Positions 1 to 9,224 are shown, numbered from the stretch's first letter. The stretch is 64,000 nt of DNA from Xanthomonas campestris pv. phormiicola (GCA_025666215.1 CP102593.1:4911001-4975000); one strand, 5' to 3'. The notes: generated from the sequence alone by a model not told the origin. A program made the numbers and translations.

Positions 1-182
1 AAGCTCTCGGTGTTCTTGGTCAGCTCCAGCGGCTGGCGCACGATCATGCGCGCGGTCTCACGGCCGAAGAACTCGTCCAGCGGACGGTTGTTGACGGTGA
101 TGTTGCCGGTGCCCTTGCGCAGGAACACGCGGGCGGTGGAGGACTTGCGGCGGCCGGTGCCGTAGTTTTGCGTGATCGCCAT
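1..182 (-). CDS. rpsI: 30S ribosomal protein S9, partial (C-terminus outside window)
   Basis: This is the N-terminal part of ribosomal protein S9, a small-subunit protein whose C-terminal tail reaches the P-site tRNA. The first residues read [20 protein letters not shown], the conserved S9 start with the GRRKSS signature, followed by a [18 protein letters not shown] segment. The gene runs off the left edge, so only about 60 residues are visible. It lies two bases downstream of the rplM stop, the usual L13-S9 operon, and is probably transcribed from the promoter upstream of rplM. Confidence 0.97.
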   Translation of the reverse strand, partial: MAITQNYGTGRRKSSTARVFLRKGTGNITVNNRPLDEFFGRETARMIVRQPLELTKNTES

Positions 183-184
183 GA

Positions 185-613
185 TTAGATATCCAGAACT
201 TGCGGCTGCTGGGCGGTATGCGGATGCTCGGAGCCCTTGTAGACCTTGAGCTTGCGGTACATGGCGCGACCCAGCGGACCCTTCGGCAGCATGCCCTTGA
301 CCGCGATCTCGATGACGCGCTCGGGATGACGCTCCAGCGCCTGCGCCAAGGTCTCGGTCTTCAGGTTGCCGATGTAGCCGGTGAAGCGGTGGTACTTCTT
401 GTCGTTGAGCTTGTTGCCGGTGACCGTGATCTTCTCGGCGTTGATCACCACCAGGTAATCGCCGGTATCGACGTGCGGGGTATAGACCGGCTTGTGCTTG
501 CCGCGCAGACGGCGGGCCAATTCGGTGGAAAGCCGGCCCAGCGTTTTGCCGGCGGCGTCGACGAGATACCAGTCGCGCTGGACGGTCTCGGACTTAGCGG
601 TGAAGGTGCTCAT
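185..613 (-). CDS. rplM: 50S ribosomal protein L13
   Basis: L13 is an early-assembling large-subunit protein. The 142-residue product has the normal family length and begins [20 protein letters not shown]; it carries the conserved [17 protein letters not shown] and [10 protein letters not shown] segments. Longer in-frame readings upstream are discounted because they run into the divergent coq7 region and the family starts at this Met. rpsI follows after two bases, so the pair is one transcription unit with a good sigma-70 type promoter about 90 bases upstream. Confidence 0.97.
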   Translation of the reverse strand: MSTFTAKSETVQRDWYLVDAAGKTLGRLSTELARRLRGKHKPVYTPHVDTGDYLVVINAEKITVTGNKLNDKKYHRFTGYIGNLKTETLAQALERHPERVIEIAVKGMLPKGPLGRAMYRKLKVYKGSEHPHTAQQPQVLDI

Positions 614-701
614 TGGAAGACTCGGTTGGTCGGGCGGATTCCGGCAGCACGCTGCCTGAACTTTGCCACGCGTTGTGAATTGCAAAAACGCAAGAGGCGA
701 A

Positions 702-730
702 ATTCTACGCGCCGCCGCTGCCGCTTGCAA
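702..730 (-). promoter_or_regulatory. sigma-70 type promoter for rplM-rpsI
   Basis: On the minus strand a TTGCAA -35 box (725-730) and a TAGAAT -10 box (702-707) are separated by exactly 17 bases. The predicted start would give a leader of about 85 bases before rplM. No other match of this quality is seen in the divergent rplM/coq7 gap. The assignment rests on sequence only. Confidence 0.6.
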
Positions 731-826
731 GTCCACCCCTGCCAAGGCCGCCAGGCACGGCCGCCGCGCTTGGCATCGCGGCGGCCCGAGGGGAAAATCG
801 ACTCCCCCATCTCTCCCGGCCCCTCG

Positions 827-1471
827 ATGACGGCTCCCCGCCTGCATACCCCGCTCGACCGCGCCCTGGTCGAGGCCCAGCGCGCGCTGGAGACGGTGTT
901 CGGCAATCCGCCGGCACAGCGCCCCTACCCGGCCGCGGCCACCGCCGACGTGGTGCTGGCGCCGGACGAACGCCGCCACGCCGCCGGATTGATGCGCATC
1001 AACCATGTCGGCGAGGTCTGCGCACAGGGCCTGTACTTCGGCCAGGCCGCGGTCGCCCGCGATCCGGCGACCCGCGCGCACCTGCTGGAGGCGGCACAGG
1101 AAGAGACCGACCATCTGGCCTGGTGCGCGGCGCGGCTGCGCGAACTGGACAGCCGCCCGAGTCTGTTCAACCCGGTCTGGTACGCCGGCAGCTATGCGAT
1201 CGGCACCCTGGCCGGGCTGCGTGGCGACGGCTGGAACCTCGGCTTCGTGGTGGAGACCGAACGCCAGGTCGAGGCGCATCTGGACGAGCACCTGCAGACG
1301 CTGCCGCCGGCCGACCTGCGCAGCCGCGACGTGCTGAAGGTGATGAAGGCCGACGAGGCGCGCCATGCCGAGCATGCCGAACAGGCCGGTGCGCGGCGCT
1401 TGCCGGCGCCGATTCCGACCCTGATGGCCGCCGCGTCGCGGCTGATGAAAGCGGTCGCCTACCGGCTTTGA
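827..1471 (+). CDS. coq7: Demethoxyubiquinone hydroxylase Coq7 (ubiquinone biosynthesis)
   Basis: Coq7 is a membrane-associated di-iron monooxygenase that hydroxylates 2-polyprenyl-3-methyl-6-methoxy-1,4-benzoquinol, the penultimate step of ubiquinone synthesis. The 214-residue product has the two expected iron-ligand sets: an E in [15 protein letters not shown], a second-half E in the [10 protein letters not shown] helix, and DEARHAEHA. The start at 827 gives the family length; the in-frame extension upstream would overlap rplM antisense and is not credible. The Shine-Dalgarno sequence is poor, with only a C-rich stretch before the ATG. It is divergent from rplM. Confidence 0.93.
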   Translation: MTAPRLHTPLDRALVEAQRALETVFGNPPAQRPYPAAATADVVLAPDERRHAAGLMRINHVGEVCAQGLYFGQAAVARDPATRAHLLEAAQEETDHLAWCAARLRELDSRPSLFNPVWYAGSYAIGTLAGLRGDGWNLGFVVETERQVEAHLDEHLQTLPPADLRSRDVLKVMKADEARHAEHAEQAGARRLPAPIPTLMAAASRLMKAVAYRL

Positions 1472-1541
1472 GCGGGGCGCGCCGCGCATGCCGCGGACGG
1501 TCGCGCTGGCGTTGCCGGCGCATTCGGGTTAAAGTGAACGA

Positions 1542-2174
1542 ATGCTGACTGATTCCACGTCGGCCTTCCCTGTTCCAGCGACCGGCGGTTCCATCCCGGC
1601 ACCGCCTGCACCCGATGCGCCATTGCGCCGAGCCATGCCGCTTGCGCTCGCCTTTCCGACCGACATGCCCGCACGCGCCAGCCACATTCCCTCGCCACTG
1701 ACCCGCTGGCTCTCGCGCCTGCTGTTCGCCAGCCTGTTCGCGCTCGGTGGCGGCGCCCTGCTGTACCACCTGCTCGGCGACTACCGCCACGCCAGCGCGA
1801 TCCTGTCCGACCACTCGGTGGCCACGGTGCCGGTGATCGCCGACGGCGCCTTCGGCGTGCACGCCGAGCCGCTGGTGCACTACCGCTTCCACTATGTCTT
1901 CGAGAGCAAGGGCCGGCTGCACCGCGGCACGTTCGAGGCCAGCGGCGCCGAGGCCGCGCCGCTGCTGCTCGACGGCGCGACGGTGGAGATCGCCTACGCC
2001 AATGCCGACCCGTCGCGCTTCGGCCGCCTGGACCAGTTGCAGCACGCCGGCAACCTCGGCGGCGTGCTGACCCGCCTGGCGATCGCGCTGTCGATCGCCG
2101 CATTGCTGGCCGCGGCCGCGCACCAAGTGCTGATCGGACGCGTGCTTGGCGCACGCCGTCCCGCCGTGGCCTGA
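1542..2174 (+). CDS. DUF3592-type two-helix membrane protein
   Basis: The 210-residue product has a Pro/Ala-rich N-terminus, a first hydrophobic helix near residues 58-80 (LLFASLFALGGGALLYHLL), an exposed beta-rich segment (VHYRFHYVFESKGRLHRGTFEA and DGATVEIAYANADPSRF), and a second helix near residues 172-200. This layout, with an externally exposed domain between two helices, is that of DUF3592 proteins, whose biochemical role is unknown. The true start could be one of the later Met codons (around 1635 or 1665), since no strong ribosome binding site precedes 1542. It follows coq7 after 70 bases. Confidence 0.7.
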   Translation: MLTDSTSAFPVPATGGSIPAPPAPDAPLRRAMPLALAFPTDMPARASHIPSPLTRWLSRLLFASLFALGGGALLYHLLGDYRHASAILSDHSVATVPVIADGAFGVHAEPLVHYRFHYVFESKGRLHRGTFEASGAEAAPLLLDGATVEIAYANADPSRFGRLDQLQHAGNLGGVLTRLAIALSIAALLAAAAHQVLIGRVLGARRPAVA

Positions 2175-2267
2175 GCCGTTCGCGGGCGGCGAGCGCCGAA
2201 CCGACGCAGCTGCGCACTCTTTACTCTTTGAGGCACCCCTTCTTCTCGGGCTGCGCCCCGGCAGCAC

Positions 2268-2585
2268 TCAGGACTGGACCAGCTTCAGGCCGGTCACGCC
2301 GGCCACGATCAGGCCGATGCAGGCCAGCCGCGCCGGCGCGGCGCTGTCGCCGAACAGCGCGATGCCCAGCGCCGCGGTGCCCAATGCGCCGATCCCGGTC
2401 CAGATCGCATACGCCGTGCCCAGCGGGATGTGCTTCAAGGCCTGGGTCAGCAGCCACAGGCTGATGCCGGCGCCGGCCAGCGTGCCCAGCGTCGGCCACA
2501 ACCGGGTGAAGCCTTCGCTGTACTTGAGGCCGAGCGCGAAGCCGATTTCGAACAGGCCGGCGAGCAGCAGGTAGATCCATGGCAT
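2268..2585 (-). CDS. gdx: SMR-family guanidinium exporter Gdx (formerly SugE)
   Basis: This is a 105-residue small multidrug resistance transporter with four hydrophobic helices. Glu13 (LFEIGFALGLKYSEGF) is the conserved proton/guanidinium-coupling residue, and the GTAYAIWTGIGALGT stretch is typical of the Gdx/SugE branch rather than the EmrE branch. Gdx exchanges guanidinium for protons, working as an antiparallel dimer in the inner membrane. A GGAG ribosome binding site sits 7 bases before the ATG. The assignment is strongly supported by the guanidine-II riboswitch and terminator directly upstream. The gene lies downstream of speD on the same strand, with no room for more than a short leader. 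Confidence 0.93.
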   Translation of the reverse strand: MPWIYLLLAGLFEIGFALGLKYSEGFTRLWPTLGTLAGAGISLWLLTQALKHIPLGTAYAIWTGIGALGTAALGIALFGDSAAPARLACIGLIVAGVTGLKLVQS

Positions 2586-2607
2586 TGTCTGTCTCCGTAG
2601 ACAAATG

Positions 2608-2643
2608 AAAACAAAAACGGCCCGATGTCTACACATCGGGCCG
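2608..2643 (-). terminator. Intrinsic terminator between speD and gdx, overlapping riboswitch hairpin P2
   Basis: On the minus strand a perfect 11-bp stem (arms 2633-2643 and 2618-2628, 4-base loop) is followed by the T-rich tract TTTTTGTTTT (2608-2617). The first four bases of the 5' arm (2640-2643) are also the 3' arm of riboswitch hairpin P2, so the two structures compete. It should stop transcripts from speD unless guanidine stabilises P2. Confidence 0.88.
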
Positions 2644-2692
2644 CCGTCGGCAGGGTTCGCAGCGCAAACGCTGCGGGGCGGGCCGTCCCGCC
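2640..2692 (-). promoter_or_regulatory. Guanidine-II (mini-ykkC) riboswitch upstream of gdx
   Basis: Read on the minus strand, hairpin P1 (2677-2692) is a 6-bp stem GGCGGG/CCCGCC closing an ACGG tetraloop, and hairpin P2 (2640-2651) is GCCG/CGGC closing another ACGG loop. Two stems capped by ACGR loops define the guanidine-II class, which binds one guanidinium per hairpin. The linker folds into a third hairpin (2658-2675, 7-bp stem). P1 begins 12 bases after the speD stop codon. Overlap of P2 with the terminator suggests transcriptional control: ligand binding should disfavour termination and switch gdx on. Confidence 0.87.
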
Positions 2693-2704
2693 GAATGTGA
2701 CGTG

Positions 2705-3499
2705 CTACTCGGCCAGATTGCGACCGTGGAACAGTTCCTCGATCTCGCGCTTGAGCAGCGCCTCGATGCGCATGCGCTCCTTGAACGACAGGTTCTTGGC
2801 CTTTTCCTCGAACAGGTACTGGTCCAGGTCGAAGTCCTTCAGGTGCATCTTGGTGTGGAAGATGTTCTCCTGGTAGACGTTGACGTCGAACATCTCGTAG
2901 CGCGCCTTGATGTTCTTGGCCAGGAAGTTCTGGATCGAATTGATCTTGTGATCGATGTAGTGCTTCTTGCCCTTCACGTCGCGGGTGAAGCCACGGATGC
3001 GGTAATCCATGATCACGATGTCCGATTCCAGCCGCTCGATCAGGTAATTGAGCGCCTTCAGCGGCGAGATCACCCCGCAGGTGGCCACGTCGATGTCGGC
3101 GCGGAAGGTCGCGATGCCGTGCTGCGGGTGGGTTTCCGGGTAGGTATGGACGGTGATGTGGCTCTTGTCCATGTGCGCGACCACCGCGTCGGAGATGATC
3201 TCCTTGCCGGCCAGCTTCTTGTCGATCACCGGCTCTTCGGAGATCAGGATGGTCACCGAGGCGCCCTGCGGATCGTAGTCCTGGCGCGCGATGTTGAGGA
3301 TGTTGGCGCCGATGATCTCGGCCACATCGGTGAGGATCTCGGTCAGCCGGTCGGCGTCGTACTGCTCGTCGATGTACTCGATGTAGCGCTGGCGCTCCTC
3401 TTCCGAAACCGCGTAGCAGACGTCGTAGATGTTGAAGCTCAACGCCTTGGTGAGGTTGTTGAAACCTTGCAGCCTCAGGCGAGGCAACGGCTTGACCAC
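2705..3499 (-). CDS. speD: S-adenosylmethionine decarboxylase proenzyme (E. coli SpeD type)
   Basis: SpeD decarboxylates S-adenosylmethionine to supply aminopropyl groups for spermidine. The product is a proenzyme that cleaves itself to create a pyruvoyl cofactor; the processing serine lies in the conserved [17 protein letters not shown] segment. [17 protein letters not shown] at the N-terminus and [17 protein letters not shown] near the C-terminus match the E. coli family. I use the GTG at 3499, giving 264 residues (the same as E. coli) and preceded by AGAGGA at a usable distance; a longer ATG reading starts at 3544. It is divergent from clp and followed directly by the gdx riboswitch. Confidence 0.93.
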   Translation of the reverse strand: MVKPLPRLRLQGFNNLTKALSFNIYDVCYAVSEEERQRYIEYIDEQYDADRLTEILTDVAEIIGANILNIARQDYDPQGASVTILISEEPVIDKKLAGKEIISDAVVAHMDKSHITVHTYPETHPQHGIATFRADIDVATCGVISPLKALNYLIERLESDIVIMDYRIRGFTRDVKGKKHYIDHKINSIQNFLAKNIKARYEMFDVNVYQENIFHTKMHLKDFDLDQYLFEEKAKNLSFKERMRIEALLKREIEELFHGRNLAE

Positions 3500-3648
3500 G
3501 GGCGTGAATCCTCTAAAAGATGGATGGGGTAGAAAGGGCAGCAATTATGGGCCAAACGCGCCCGTAGCGAAACGTGGGGATTGGCGCTCGTTTGCCGCAG
3601 ACAACGCGTCCCGTTAAGCTTCGGGACTCACGTAGTAGCGAAGCCGCC

Positions 3649-4338
3649 ATGAGTCCCGGAAACACCTCCACTGCAACCCCTGTGCGCATCGCTCCAAGTC
3701 CTCTGACGTTGGACACCGCCACCATCGACCGCTTCCTGGCGCACAGCCATCGGCGTCGCTATCCGGCGCGGACCGACGTGTTCAGGCCCGGCGATCCGGC
3801 CGGCACCCTGTACTACGTCGTCAGCGGCTCGGTCAGCATCATCGCCGAGGAAGATGACGACCGCGAGCTGGTGCTGGGCTATTTCGGCAGCGGCGAGTTC
3901 GTCGGCGAGATGGGCCTGTTCATCGAATCGGACCAGCGCGAGGTGATCCTGCGCACCCGCACCCCGTGCGAACTGGCCGAGATCAGCTACGAACGGCTGC
4001 ACCAGCTGTTCCTGGGCTCGCTGTCGGCGGATGCGCCGCGGGTGCTGTACGCGATCGGCGTGCAGCTGTCCAAGCGCCTGCTCGACACCTCGCGCAAGGC
4101 CAGCCGCCTGGCGTTCCTGGACGTCACCGACCGCATCGTGCGCACCCTGCACGACCTGGCGCAGGAACCGGAGGCGATGAGCCACCCGCAGGGCATGCAG
4201 CTGCGCGTGTCGCGGCAGGAGCTGGCGCGGCTGGTCGGCTGCTCGCGCGAGATGGCCGGGCGGGTGCTGAAGAAGCTGCAGGTCGACGGCCTGCTGCACG
4301 CCCGCGGCAAGACCGTGGTGCTGTACGGCGCGCGCTGA
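3649..4338 (+). CDS. clp: CRP-like global regulator Clp (c-di-GMP responsive)
   Basis: Clp is the Xanthomonas CRP-family regulator that activates extracellular enzyme and virulence genes and is displaced from DNA by c-di-GMP. The 229-residue protein has an N-terminal cyclic-nucleotide-binding barrel (about residues 35-130, with FGSGEFVGEMGLF) and a C-terminal helix-turn-helix (about 185-210, VSRQELARLVGCSREMAGRV). The sequence agrees almost throughout with the Xanthomonas Clp I know. The start at 3649 matches the family. It is divergent from speD. The GGEEF diguanylate cyclase at 57.3 kb is a possible source of its ligand, which is inference. Confidence 0.95.
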   Translation: MSPGNTSTATPVRIAPSPLTLDTATIDRFLAHSHRRRYPARTDVFRPGDPAGTLYYVVSGSVSIIAEEDDDRELVLGYFGSGEFVGEMGLFIESDQREVILRTRTPCELAEISYERLHQLFLGSLSADAPRVLYAIGVQLSKRLLDTSRKASRLAFLDVTDRIVRTLHDLAQEPEAMSHPQGMQLRVSRQELARLVGCSREMAGRVLKKLQVDGLLHARGKTVVLYGAR

Positions 4339-4386
4339 GCGCAAGGCCGCGACCGCGCGCCGCGCTGGCGGCGGCGGCCCCCCGCG

Positions 4387-5145
4387 ATGGTCCTGAGCGA
4401 GACGTTCTATTGGTTCGTGCTGGTCGGCCTGGCGGCGCAGCTGGTCGATGGTGCGCTGGGCATGGCCTTCGGCCTGGTGTCCTCTTCCGTCCTGCTGAGC
4501 ATGGGCCTGCCGCCGGCGGCGGTCAGCGCCAGCGTGCACAGCGCCGAAGTCTTCACCAGCGGCGCCTCGGGCCTGTCGCACCTGGCGCTGGGCAATGTCG
4601 ACAAGCGCCTGTTCCTGCGCCTGGCGCTGCCGGGCATGGCCGGCGGCATCCTCGGCGCCTATGTGCTGACCCAGCTGCCGGGCGATGTGATCCGTCCGTT
4701 CGTGCATCTGTATCTGCTGGGCCTGGCGGTGCTGATCCTGCTGCGCGCCGCCGGCCGTGCGCTGCCGCCGCAGCAGGTGCAACGGGTGCCGCTGCTGGGC
4801 TTCGTCGCCGGCCTGCTCGACGCCAGCGGCGGTGGCGGCTGGGGACCGGTGGCGACCTCGACCCTGCTGGCGCGCGGCGGCCAGGCGCGCACCACGATCG
4901 GCACGGTCAACGCCGCCGAATTCCTGGTGACGCTGTCGATCTCGCTGACCTTCCTGCTGACGATGGGCGTCCAGCACCTGGACATCGTGCTCGGGCTGCT
5001 GGTCGGCGGCATGCTGGCCGCGCCGCTGGCGGCGGTGCTGGTCAAGCGCGTGCGCGAACGCTGGGTGCTGGTGGCGGTCGGCGTGCTGGTGCTCGGGATC
5101 AGCCTGTCCCAGATCGGCAGCGCGCTGTCTCGCTGGTGGGCCTAG
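4387..5145 (+). CDS. TauE/SafE family permease
   Basis: This is a 252-residue inner-membrane protein with eight or so hydrophobic segments arranged as two repeats. Each repeat is marked by a Gly-rich stretch: LVDGALGMAFGLVSSSVLLSMG in the first half and GLLDASGGGGWGPVATSTLLARGG in the second. Paired motifs of this kind define TauE/SafE permeases, which export sulfonates, sulfite or related organic anions. The substrate cannot be read from sequence. It starts 48 bases after clp on the same strand, so it may be co-transcribed with it. Confidence 0.85.
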   Translation: MVLSETFYWFVLVGLAAQLVDGALGMAFGLVSSSVLLSMGLPPAAVSASVHSAEVFTSGASGLSHLALGNVDKRLFLRLALPGMAGGILGAYVLTQLPGDVIRPFVHLYLLGLAVLILLRAAGRALPPQQVQRVPLLGFVAGLLDASGGGGWGPVATSTLLARGGQARTTIGTVNAAEFLVTLSISLTFLLTMGVQHLDIVLGLLVGGMLAAPLAAVLVKRVRERWVLVAVGVLVLGISLSQIGSALSRWWA

Positions 5146-5397
5146 CGGTCGGCGCACTCAAACGCCGTGTCGGCATGCGGAAAGTGCAGGCAAGCGGCCT
5201 GGCGTAACGCGCAACGCCCCTGCTTGCGGAACTGCGCGGTGCGGTCGTGTTTATTGGAGGTTCCGATTGTTCGCGTCGATGCGCGCGATGATCGGCAGCG
5301 TCGATGTCGCCAGCGCGCGGTTCGGGCGCAGCCGTCCAGGCGGACTGTCGCGATCCGGCATCGAAACAGCTTCGAGTCCCTGGCTGGCGAGAGCGCG

Positions 5398-6417
5398 ATG
5401 AACCGCACCATCAGAATCCTCAGCATCGCCGCGGTGGCGTACTTGGCGCTCCTGATGCCGTCGGCACATGCCGATGCCTTCGCCCGGCTGGGCCGCGGGG
5501 TCAATGTGCTCGGCTACGACCCTCTGTGGACCGACCCGGCAAAGGCGCGCTTCCGCCCTGTGCTGTACCGGGTGATCCGCGACGGGGGCTTCCGGACCGT
5601 GCGCATCAATCTCCAGGCGTTCGCGCACATGGACGGCTCGAACCGGCTCGATCCGGCCTGGCTGCACACCCTGGATACAGAGGTGACACAGGCCAGCGAG
5701 GCCGGCCTGAACGTGATCCTCGACGAACACGACTTCCACCCCTGCGCCCACGACGCGGCGGACTGCCGGGTCAGGCTCCTGGCGTTCTGGAGCCAGATCG
5801 CCACGCGCTACCGCAACGCCCCGCCCTCGGTGCTGTTCGAGATACTGAACGAACCCAACGGCGAACTGACCAGCGCCAACTGGAACGCCCTGCTGGGCGA
5901 TGCGCTGCAGATCATCCGCCGGGAAAATCCAGAGCGAACGGTGGTGATCGGCCCGGCGAACGGCAACTATTTCAGCGCGCTCGGCGATCTGCGCCTGCCC
6001 GAAGACGATCCCAACATCCTGGTCACTGTCCACTACTACAACCCGTTCGCTTTCACCCATCAAGGCGCGCCGTGGGTGCGCACCGAAATAAAGGACAGCA
6101 GCGGCGTCTCCTGGGGCGGCAAGGCCGACCGGGCAAAGCTCTATCGCCAGTTCGATGCGATCGCGGACTGGGCGACGGCCCATCATCGCCAGATTCTGCT
6201 GGGCGAATTCGGGACCTACGAAAAGGCACCGGCCGCGGATCGCCTGGCCTGGACCACGGCGGTGGTCAACGCCGCCGAGAAACGCCATTTCGCTTGGGCG
6301 TATTGGCAATTCGAGGGCAGCTTCGGGACCTACGACATCGACCATGGGCGTTGGATCGAACCGCTCCACCGGGCGCTGGTGTCCAGCGACAGCGCGTATT
6401 CCGGGCGCAGCCATTGA
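5398..6417 (+). CDS. Secreted glycoside hydrolase family 5 enzyme (cellulase-like)
   Basis: The 339-residue protein has a signal peptide (cleavage near residue 26, PSAHADA) and a single GH5 (beta/alpha)8 domain without a carbohydrate-binding module. Glu152 in ILNEPNGE is the predicted acid/base and Glu270 in LLGEFGTYE the predicted nucleophile; VHYYNPF and YWQFEG are further GH5 markers. Endo-acting cleavage of a beta-linked plant polysaccharide is likely, but cellulose, mannan and others cannot be separated. It stands alone, with about 250 bases of upstream sequence in which I see no clear promoter. Confidence 0.88.
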   Translation: MNRTIRILSIAAVAYLALLMPSAHADAFARLGRGVNVLGYDPLWTDPAKARFRPVLYRVIRDGGFRTVRINLQAFAHMDGSNRLDPAWLHTLDTEVTQASEAGLNVILDEHDFHPCAHDAADCRVRLLAFWSQIATRYRNAPPSVLFEILNEPNGELTSANWNALLGDALQIIRRENPERTVVIGPANGNYFSALGDLRLPEDDPNILVTVHYYNPFAFTHQGAPWVRTEIKDSSGVSWGGKADRAKLYRQFDAIADWATAHHRQILLGEFGTYEKAPAADRLAWTTAVVNAAEKRHFAWAYWQFEGSFGTYDIDHGRWIEPLHRALVSSDSAYSGRSH

Positions 6418-6447
6418 CTGCGCCGGCGGCGATAGGCCAGTAACGCG

Positions 6448-7158
6448 CTAGTCGCCGGCGCGGTCGCGGCAACCCCAGTTCAGGATCGGCGTGCCGGACG
6501 GCAGTTCGCGGCGGAAGCGGGCCACGGCCGCGGCCTTGGGATTGACCACCACCGGCACCGCGGCGGCGTGCAGCAGCGGCAGGTCGGCGGTGCTGTCGGA
6601 GTAGGCGGTGGCGATCTCGCCATAGCCCAGCTCGCGCAGCATGCGCATCTTCTCTTCGTTGTGGCAGTGGCGGGTGGCGGTGACCGCGCCCAGCCGCGGG
6701 CCGATCAGGCTGCCGACCACCGGCACGTCCTGGTGGGCGACGAAGCCGAGGATGGCGCGCGCCAGTTCCGGCGGCGCGCCGGTGGCGACCACCACCCGGT
6801 CGCCGGCGGCGCGGTGCCGGGCGAACACCGCCAGCGCCTGCGGCAGCAGCCGCTGGCGGATCTGCGCTTCGTGCTGCAGCACGTACTGGTCGATCACCCG
6901 GTTGAACTCGCGGGCGCGGTGCAGGCCGAAGCTGGCGATCCACACATAGCCGGAAATGCCGGCGCGCCGGGTCGGCAGCATCGCCACCAGCGGACCCAGC
7001 AGCGGCGTGGCCAGCAGCGCAGCGGCCAGGCGCACCGGATTGCGCCGGATCAGCCAGGCGAACAGATGGCTGCCCGAGTCGCCGTCATAGAGCGTGTGGT
7101 CGAAATCGAACACCACCAGCGGCGCATCGGCGCGTGGCGCGGGATAGGCGCCGGTCAT
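6448..7158 (-). CDS. HAD-IB family phosphatase (PgpC/YfhB-like)
   Basis: The 236-residue product starts with the HAD motif I nucleophile [10 protein letters not shown], has motif [11 protein letters not shown], a basic residue in EEKMRML and acidic motif [13 protein letters not shown]. The hydrophobic cap insertion (about residues 40-75) is like that of PgpC/YfhB, which dephosphorylates phosphatidylglycerol phosphate, so that is the best guess. It overlaps the trpC stop by four bases (ATGA), making it the last gene of the trp transcript; no link of the reaction to tryptophan is evident. Confidence 0.75.
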   Translation of the reverse strand: MTGAYPAPRADAPLVVFDFDHTLYDGDSGSHLFAWLIRRNPVRLAAALLATPLLGPLVAMLPTRRAGISGYVWIASFGLHRAREFNRVIDQYVLQHEAQIRQRLLPQALAVFARHRAAGDRVVVATGAPPELARAILGFVAHQDVPVVGSLIGPRLGAVTATRHCHNEEKMRMLRELGYGEIATAYSDSTADLPLLHAAAVPVVVNPKAAAVARFRRELPSGTPILNWGCRDRAGD

Positions 7159-7952
7159 GGCTCGAAGAACAGCTGGCGCAGCGCCTCACCGGGTTCCTCG
7201 GCGCGCATGAAGGCCTCGCCGACCAGGAATGCGTGCACGCCGGCGTCGCGCATCGTCGCCACGTCGGCCGGGCCAAGGATGCCGCTCTCGGTGACCAGCA
7301 GGCGGTCGCGCGGCACCGCGTCGCGCATCGCCAGCGTGGTCTGCAGCGACACCTCGAAGGTGCGCAGGTTGCGGTTGTTGATGCCGATCAGCGGCACCGG
7401 CACCTGGATGGCGCGCTCCAGTTCGTCGATGTCGTGCACCTCGACCAGCACGTCCATGCCCAGTTGCAGCGCCAGCGCCGACAGCTCGGCCAGCTGCAGG
7501 TCGTCCAGCGCGGCGACGATCAGCAGGATGCAGTCGGCGCCGAGCACGCGCGCCTCGTACACCTGGTACGGGTCGACGGTGAAGTCCTTGCGCAGCACCG
7601 GCAGCGTGCATGCCTCGCGCGCCTGCTGCAGGTAGCGGTCGTGGCCCTGGAAGAAGTCCACGTCGGTCAGCACCGACAGACAGGCGGCGCCGCCGAACTC
7701 GTAGCTGACCGCGATGTCGGCCGGGTGGAAGTCGGGCCGGATCACGCCCTTGGACGGGCTGGCCTTCTTGACCTCGGCGATCACCGCCGGTCCGCCGTCG
7801 GCGATCGCGGCCTGCAGCGCACGGGCGAAACCGCGTACCGGCGGCGCCGCCTCGGCGCGCGCGACCAGGTCGGCCAGCGGCACGCGCGCGCTGCGGTCGG
7901 CGATCTCTTCGACCTTGCGGGCGAGAATGGTGCGGAGGATGTCGCTGCTCAT
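7155..7952 (-). CDS. trpC: Indole-3-glycerol phosphate synthase
   Basis: TrpC closes the pyrrole ring of 1-(2-carboxyphenylamino)-1-deoxyribulose-5-phosphate to give indole-3-glycerol phosphate. The 265-residue TIM barrel is monofunctional (no fused TrpF). Catalytic residues are in place: the first Lys in [11 protein letters not shown], Lys in VLRKDF, Glu in VEVHD, and the INNRNLRTF and ESGI phosphate-binding segments. It is separated from trpD by the heptamer-repeat region and overlaps the HAD gene downstream. Confidence 0.97.
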   Translation of the reverse strand: MSSDILRTILARKVEEIADRSARVPLADLVARAEAAPPVRGFARALQAAIADGGPAVIAEVKKASPSKGVIRPDFHPADIAVSYEFGGAACLSVLTDVDFFQGHDRYLQQAREACTLPVLRKDFTVDPYQVYEARVLGADCILLIVAALDDLQLAELSALALQLGMDVLVEVHDIDELERAIQVPVPLIGINNRNLRTFEVSLQTTLAMRDAVPRDRLLVTESGILGPADVATMRDAGVHAFLVGEAFMRAEEPGEALRQLFFEP

Positions 7953-8026
7953 TGGCGGTTCGGATCCTGGGGCCGGCCATTATCGGCCAAGTTGGGCGCA
8001 GCGGTCGTGACTGCGGGGGGGCTGGC

Positions 8027-8177
8027 GGGACTCGGGACTCGGGACTCGGGACTCGGCAACAGCGTAGGCGGCGTTTCGTTCTTGGCAAGCGCGAAGGACA
8101 CGCGTGCGGCATGGTGCGCGCGCACCCTTCAGGCGGCGGGACTCTCCGGGTCCCGAGTCCCGAGTCCCGAGTCCCGA
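8027..8177. repeat. GGGACTC heptamer array, inverted pair, between trpC and trpD
   Basis: Four tandem GGGACTC units (8027-8056) face a run of GAGTCCC/GGGTCCC units (8146-8177), so the two arms are complementary and could form a long stem around a loop of about 90 bases. The right arm lies inside the trpD reading frame and encodes its last residues. Similar inverted pairs occur at 37.5 kb and 58.9 kb, and a single-arm copy at 28.3 kb. Confidence 0.9.
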
Positions 8178-9208
8178 CCAGCAGCCAACCGCCGCGTGCA
8201 CGCCACATACGCATCCAGCTTGGCGCGTGCGCGGCCATCGGCGATCGCCGCGCGTGCCAAGCCGATGCCGGCGCCGATCTCGGCCGCCACACCGGCCACG
8301 TACAGCGCCGCGCCGGCGTTGAAGGCGACGATGTCCAGCGCCGGCCCGGGCACGTTGTCGAGCACGCCGAGCAGCATCGCCATCGATTCGGCGGCGTCGG
8401 CCACCTTGAGGTTGCGGCTGGCCGACATGGCGATGCCGAAGTCCTCCGGATGCACTTCGTACTCGCGCACCTGGCCGTCGCGCAGCTCGCCGACCAGGGT
8501 GCCGGCGCCCAGCGAGAGTTCGTCCATGCCGTCGCGGCCCCACACCACCAGCGCGCGCTCGGCGCCCAGCTCGTGCAGCACGCGCGCCTGGATGCCGACC
8601 AGGTCGGGGTGGAACACGCCCATCAGGATGTTCGGCGAACCGGCCGGGTTGGTCAGCGGACCGAGGATGTTGAAGATGGTGCGCACCCCCATCTCGCGCC
8701 GCACCGGCGCCACCACCTTCATCGCCGGATGGTGCACCGGCGCGTACATGAAGCCGATGCCGGTGGCGGCCAGCGCCTGCGCCACCTGCTCGGGCTGCAG
8801 CTCGATCGCCGCGCCCAGCGCTTCCAGCGCGTCGGCGCTGCCGGACTTGGAGGAGACGCTGCGGTTGCCGTGCTTGGCCACCTTGGCGCCGGCCGCCGCG
8901 GCCACGAACATCGCGCAGGTGGAGATGTTGAAGGTGTGCGAGCCATCGCCGCCGGTGCCGACGATATCGACCATGTGGGTGCGGTCGGCGACCTCGACGG
9001 TGCGCGAGAACTCGCGCATCACCGCGGCCGCGCCGGCGATCTCGCCGATCGTCTCCTTCTTCACCCGCAGCCCGGTGAGGATCGCCGCGGTCATCATCGG
9101 CGACACTTCGCCGCGCATGATCTGCCGCATCAGCCCGACCATCTCGTCGTGGAAGATCTCGCGGTGTTCGATGGTGCGTTGCAGGGCTTGCTGGGGGGTC
9201 AGCGTCAT
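8129..9208 (-). CDS. trpD: Anthranilate phosphoribosyltransferase
   Basis: TrpD transfers phosphoribose from PRPP to anthranilate. The 359-residue product has [14 protein letters not shown] (the PRPP diphosphate loop), [21 protein letters not shown], and [13 protein letters not shown]. The last 15 or so residues ([16 protein letters not shown]) are not enzyme sequence: they are translated from the heptamer repeat array that reaches into the 3' end. The enzyme proper should end near ACTRRLAA. It lies 16 bases after the small exported-protein gene in the trp transcript. Confidence 0.96.
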   Translation of the reverse strand: MTLTPQQALQRTIEHREIFHDEMVGLMRQIMRGEVSPMMTAAILTGLRVKKETIGEIAGAAAVMREFSRTVEVADRTHMVDIVGTGGDGSHTFNISTCAMFVAAAAGAKVAKHGNRSVSSKSGSADALEALGAAIELQPEQVAQALAATGIGFMYAPVHHPAMKVVAPVRREMGVRTIFNILGPLTNPAGSPNILMGVFHPDLVGIQARVLHELGAERALVVWGRDGMDELSLGAGTLVGELRDGQVREYEVHPEDFGIAMSASRNLKVADAAESMAMLLGVLDNVPGPALDIVAFNAGAALYVAGVAAEIGAGIGLARAAIADGRARAKLDAYVACTRRLAAGRDSGLGTRDPESPAA

Positions 9209-9224
9209 GGCGGTTCCTGGACGT

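Noticed and set aside
8027..8177. Tandem heptamers as a CRISPR array
   Set aside because: Repeats are 7 bases without unique spacers and no cas genes are present.
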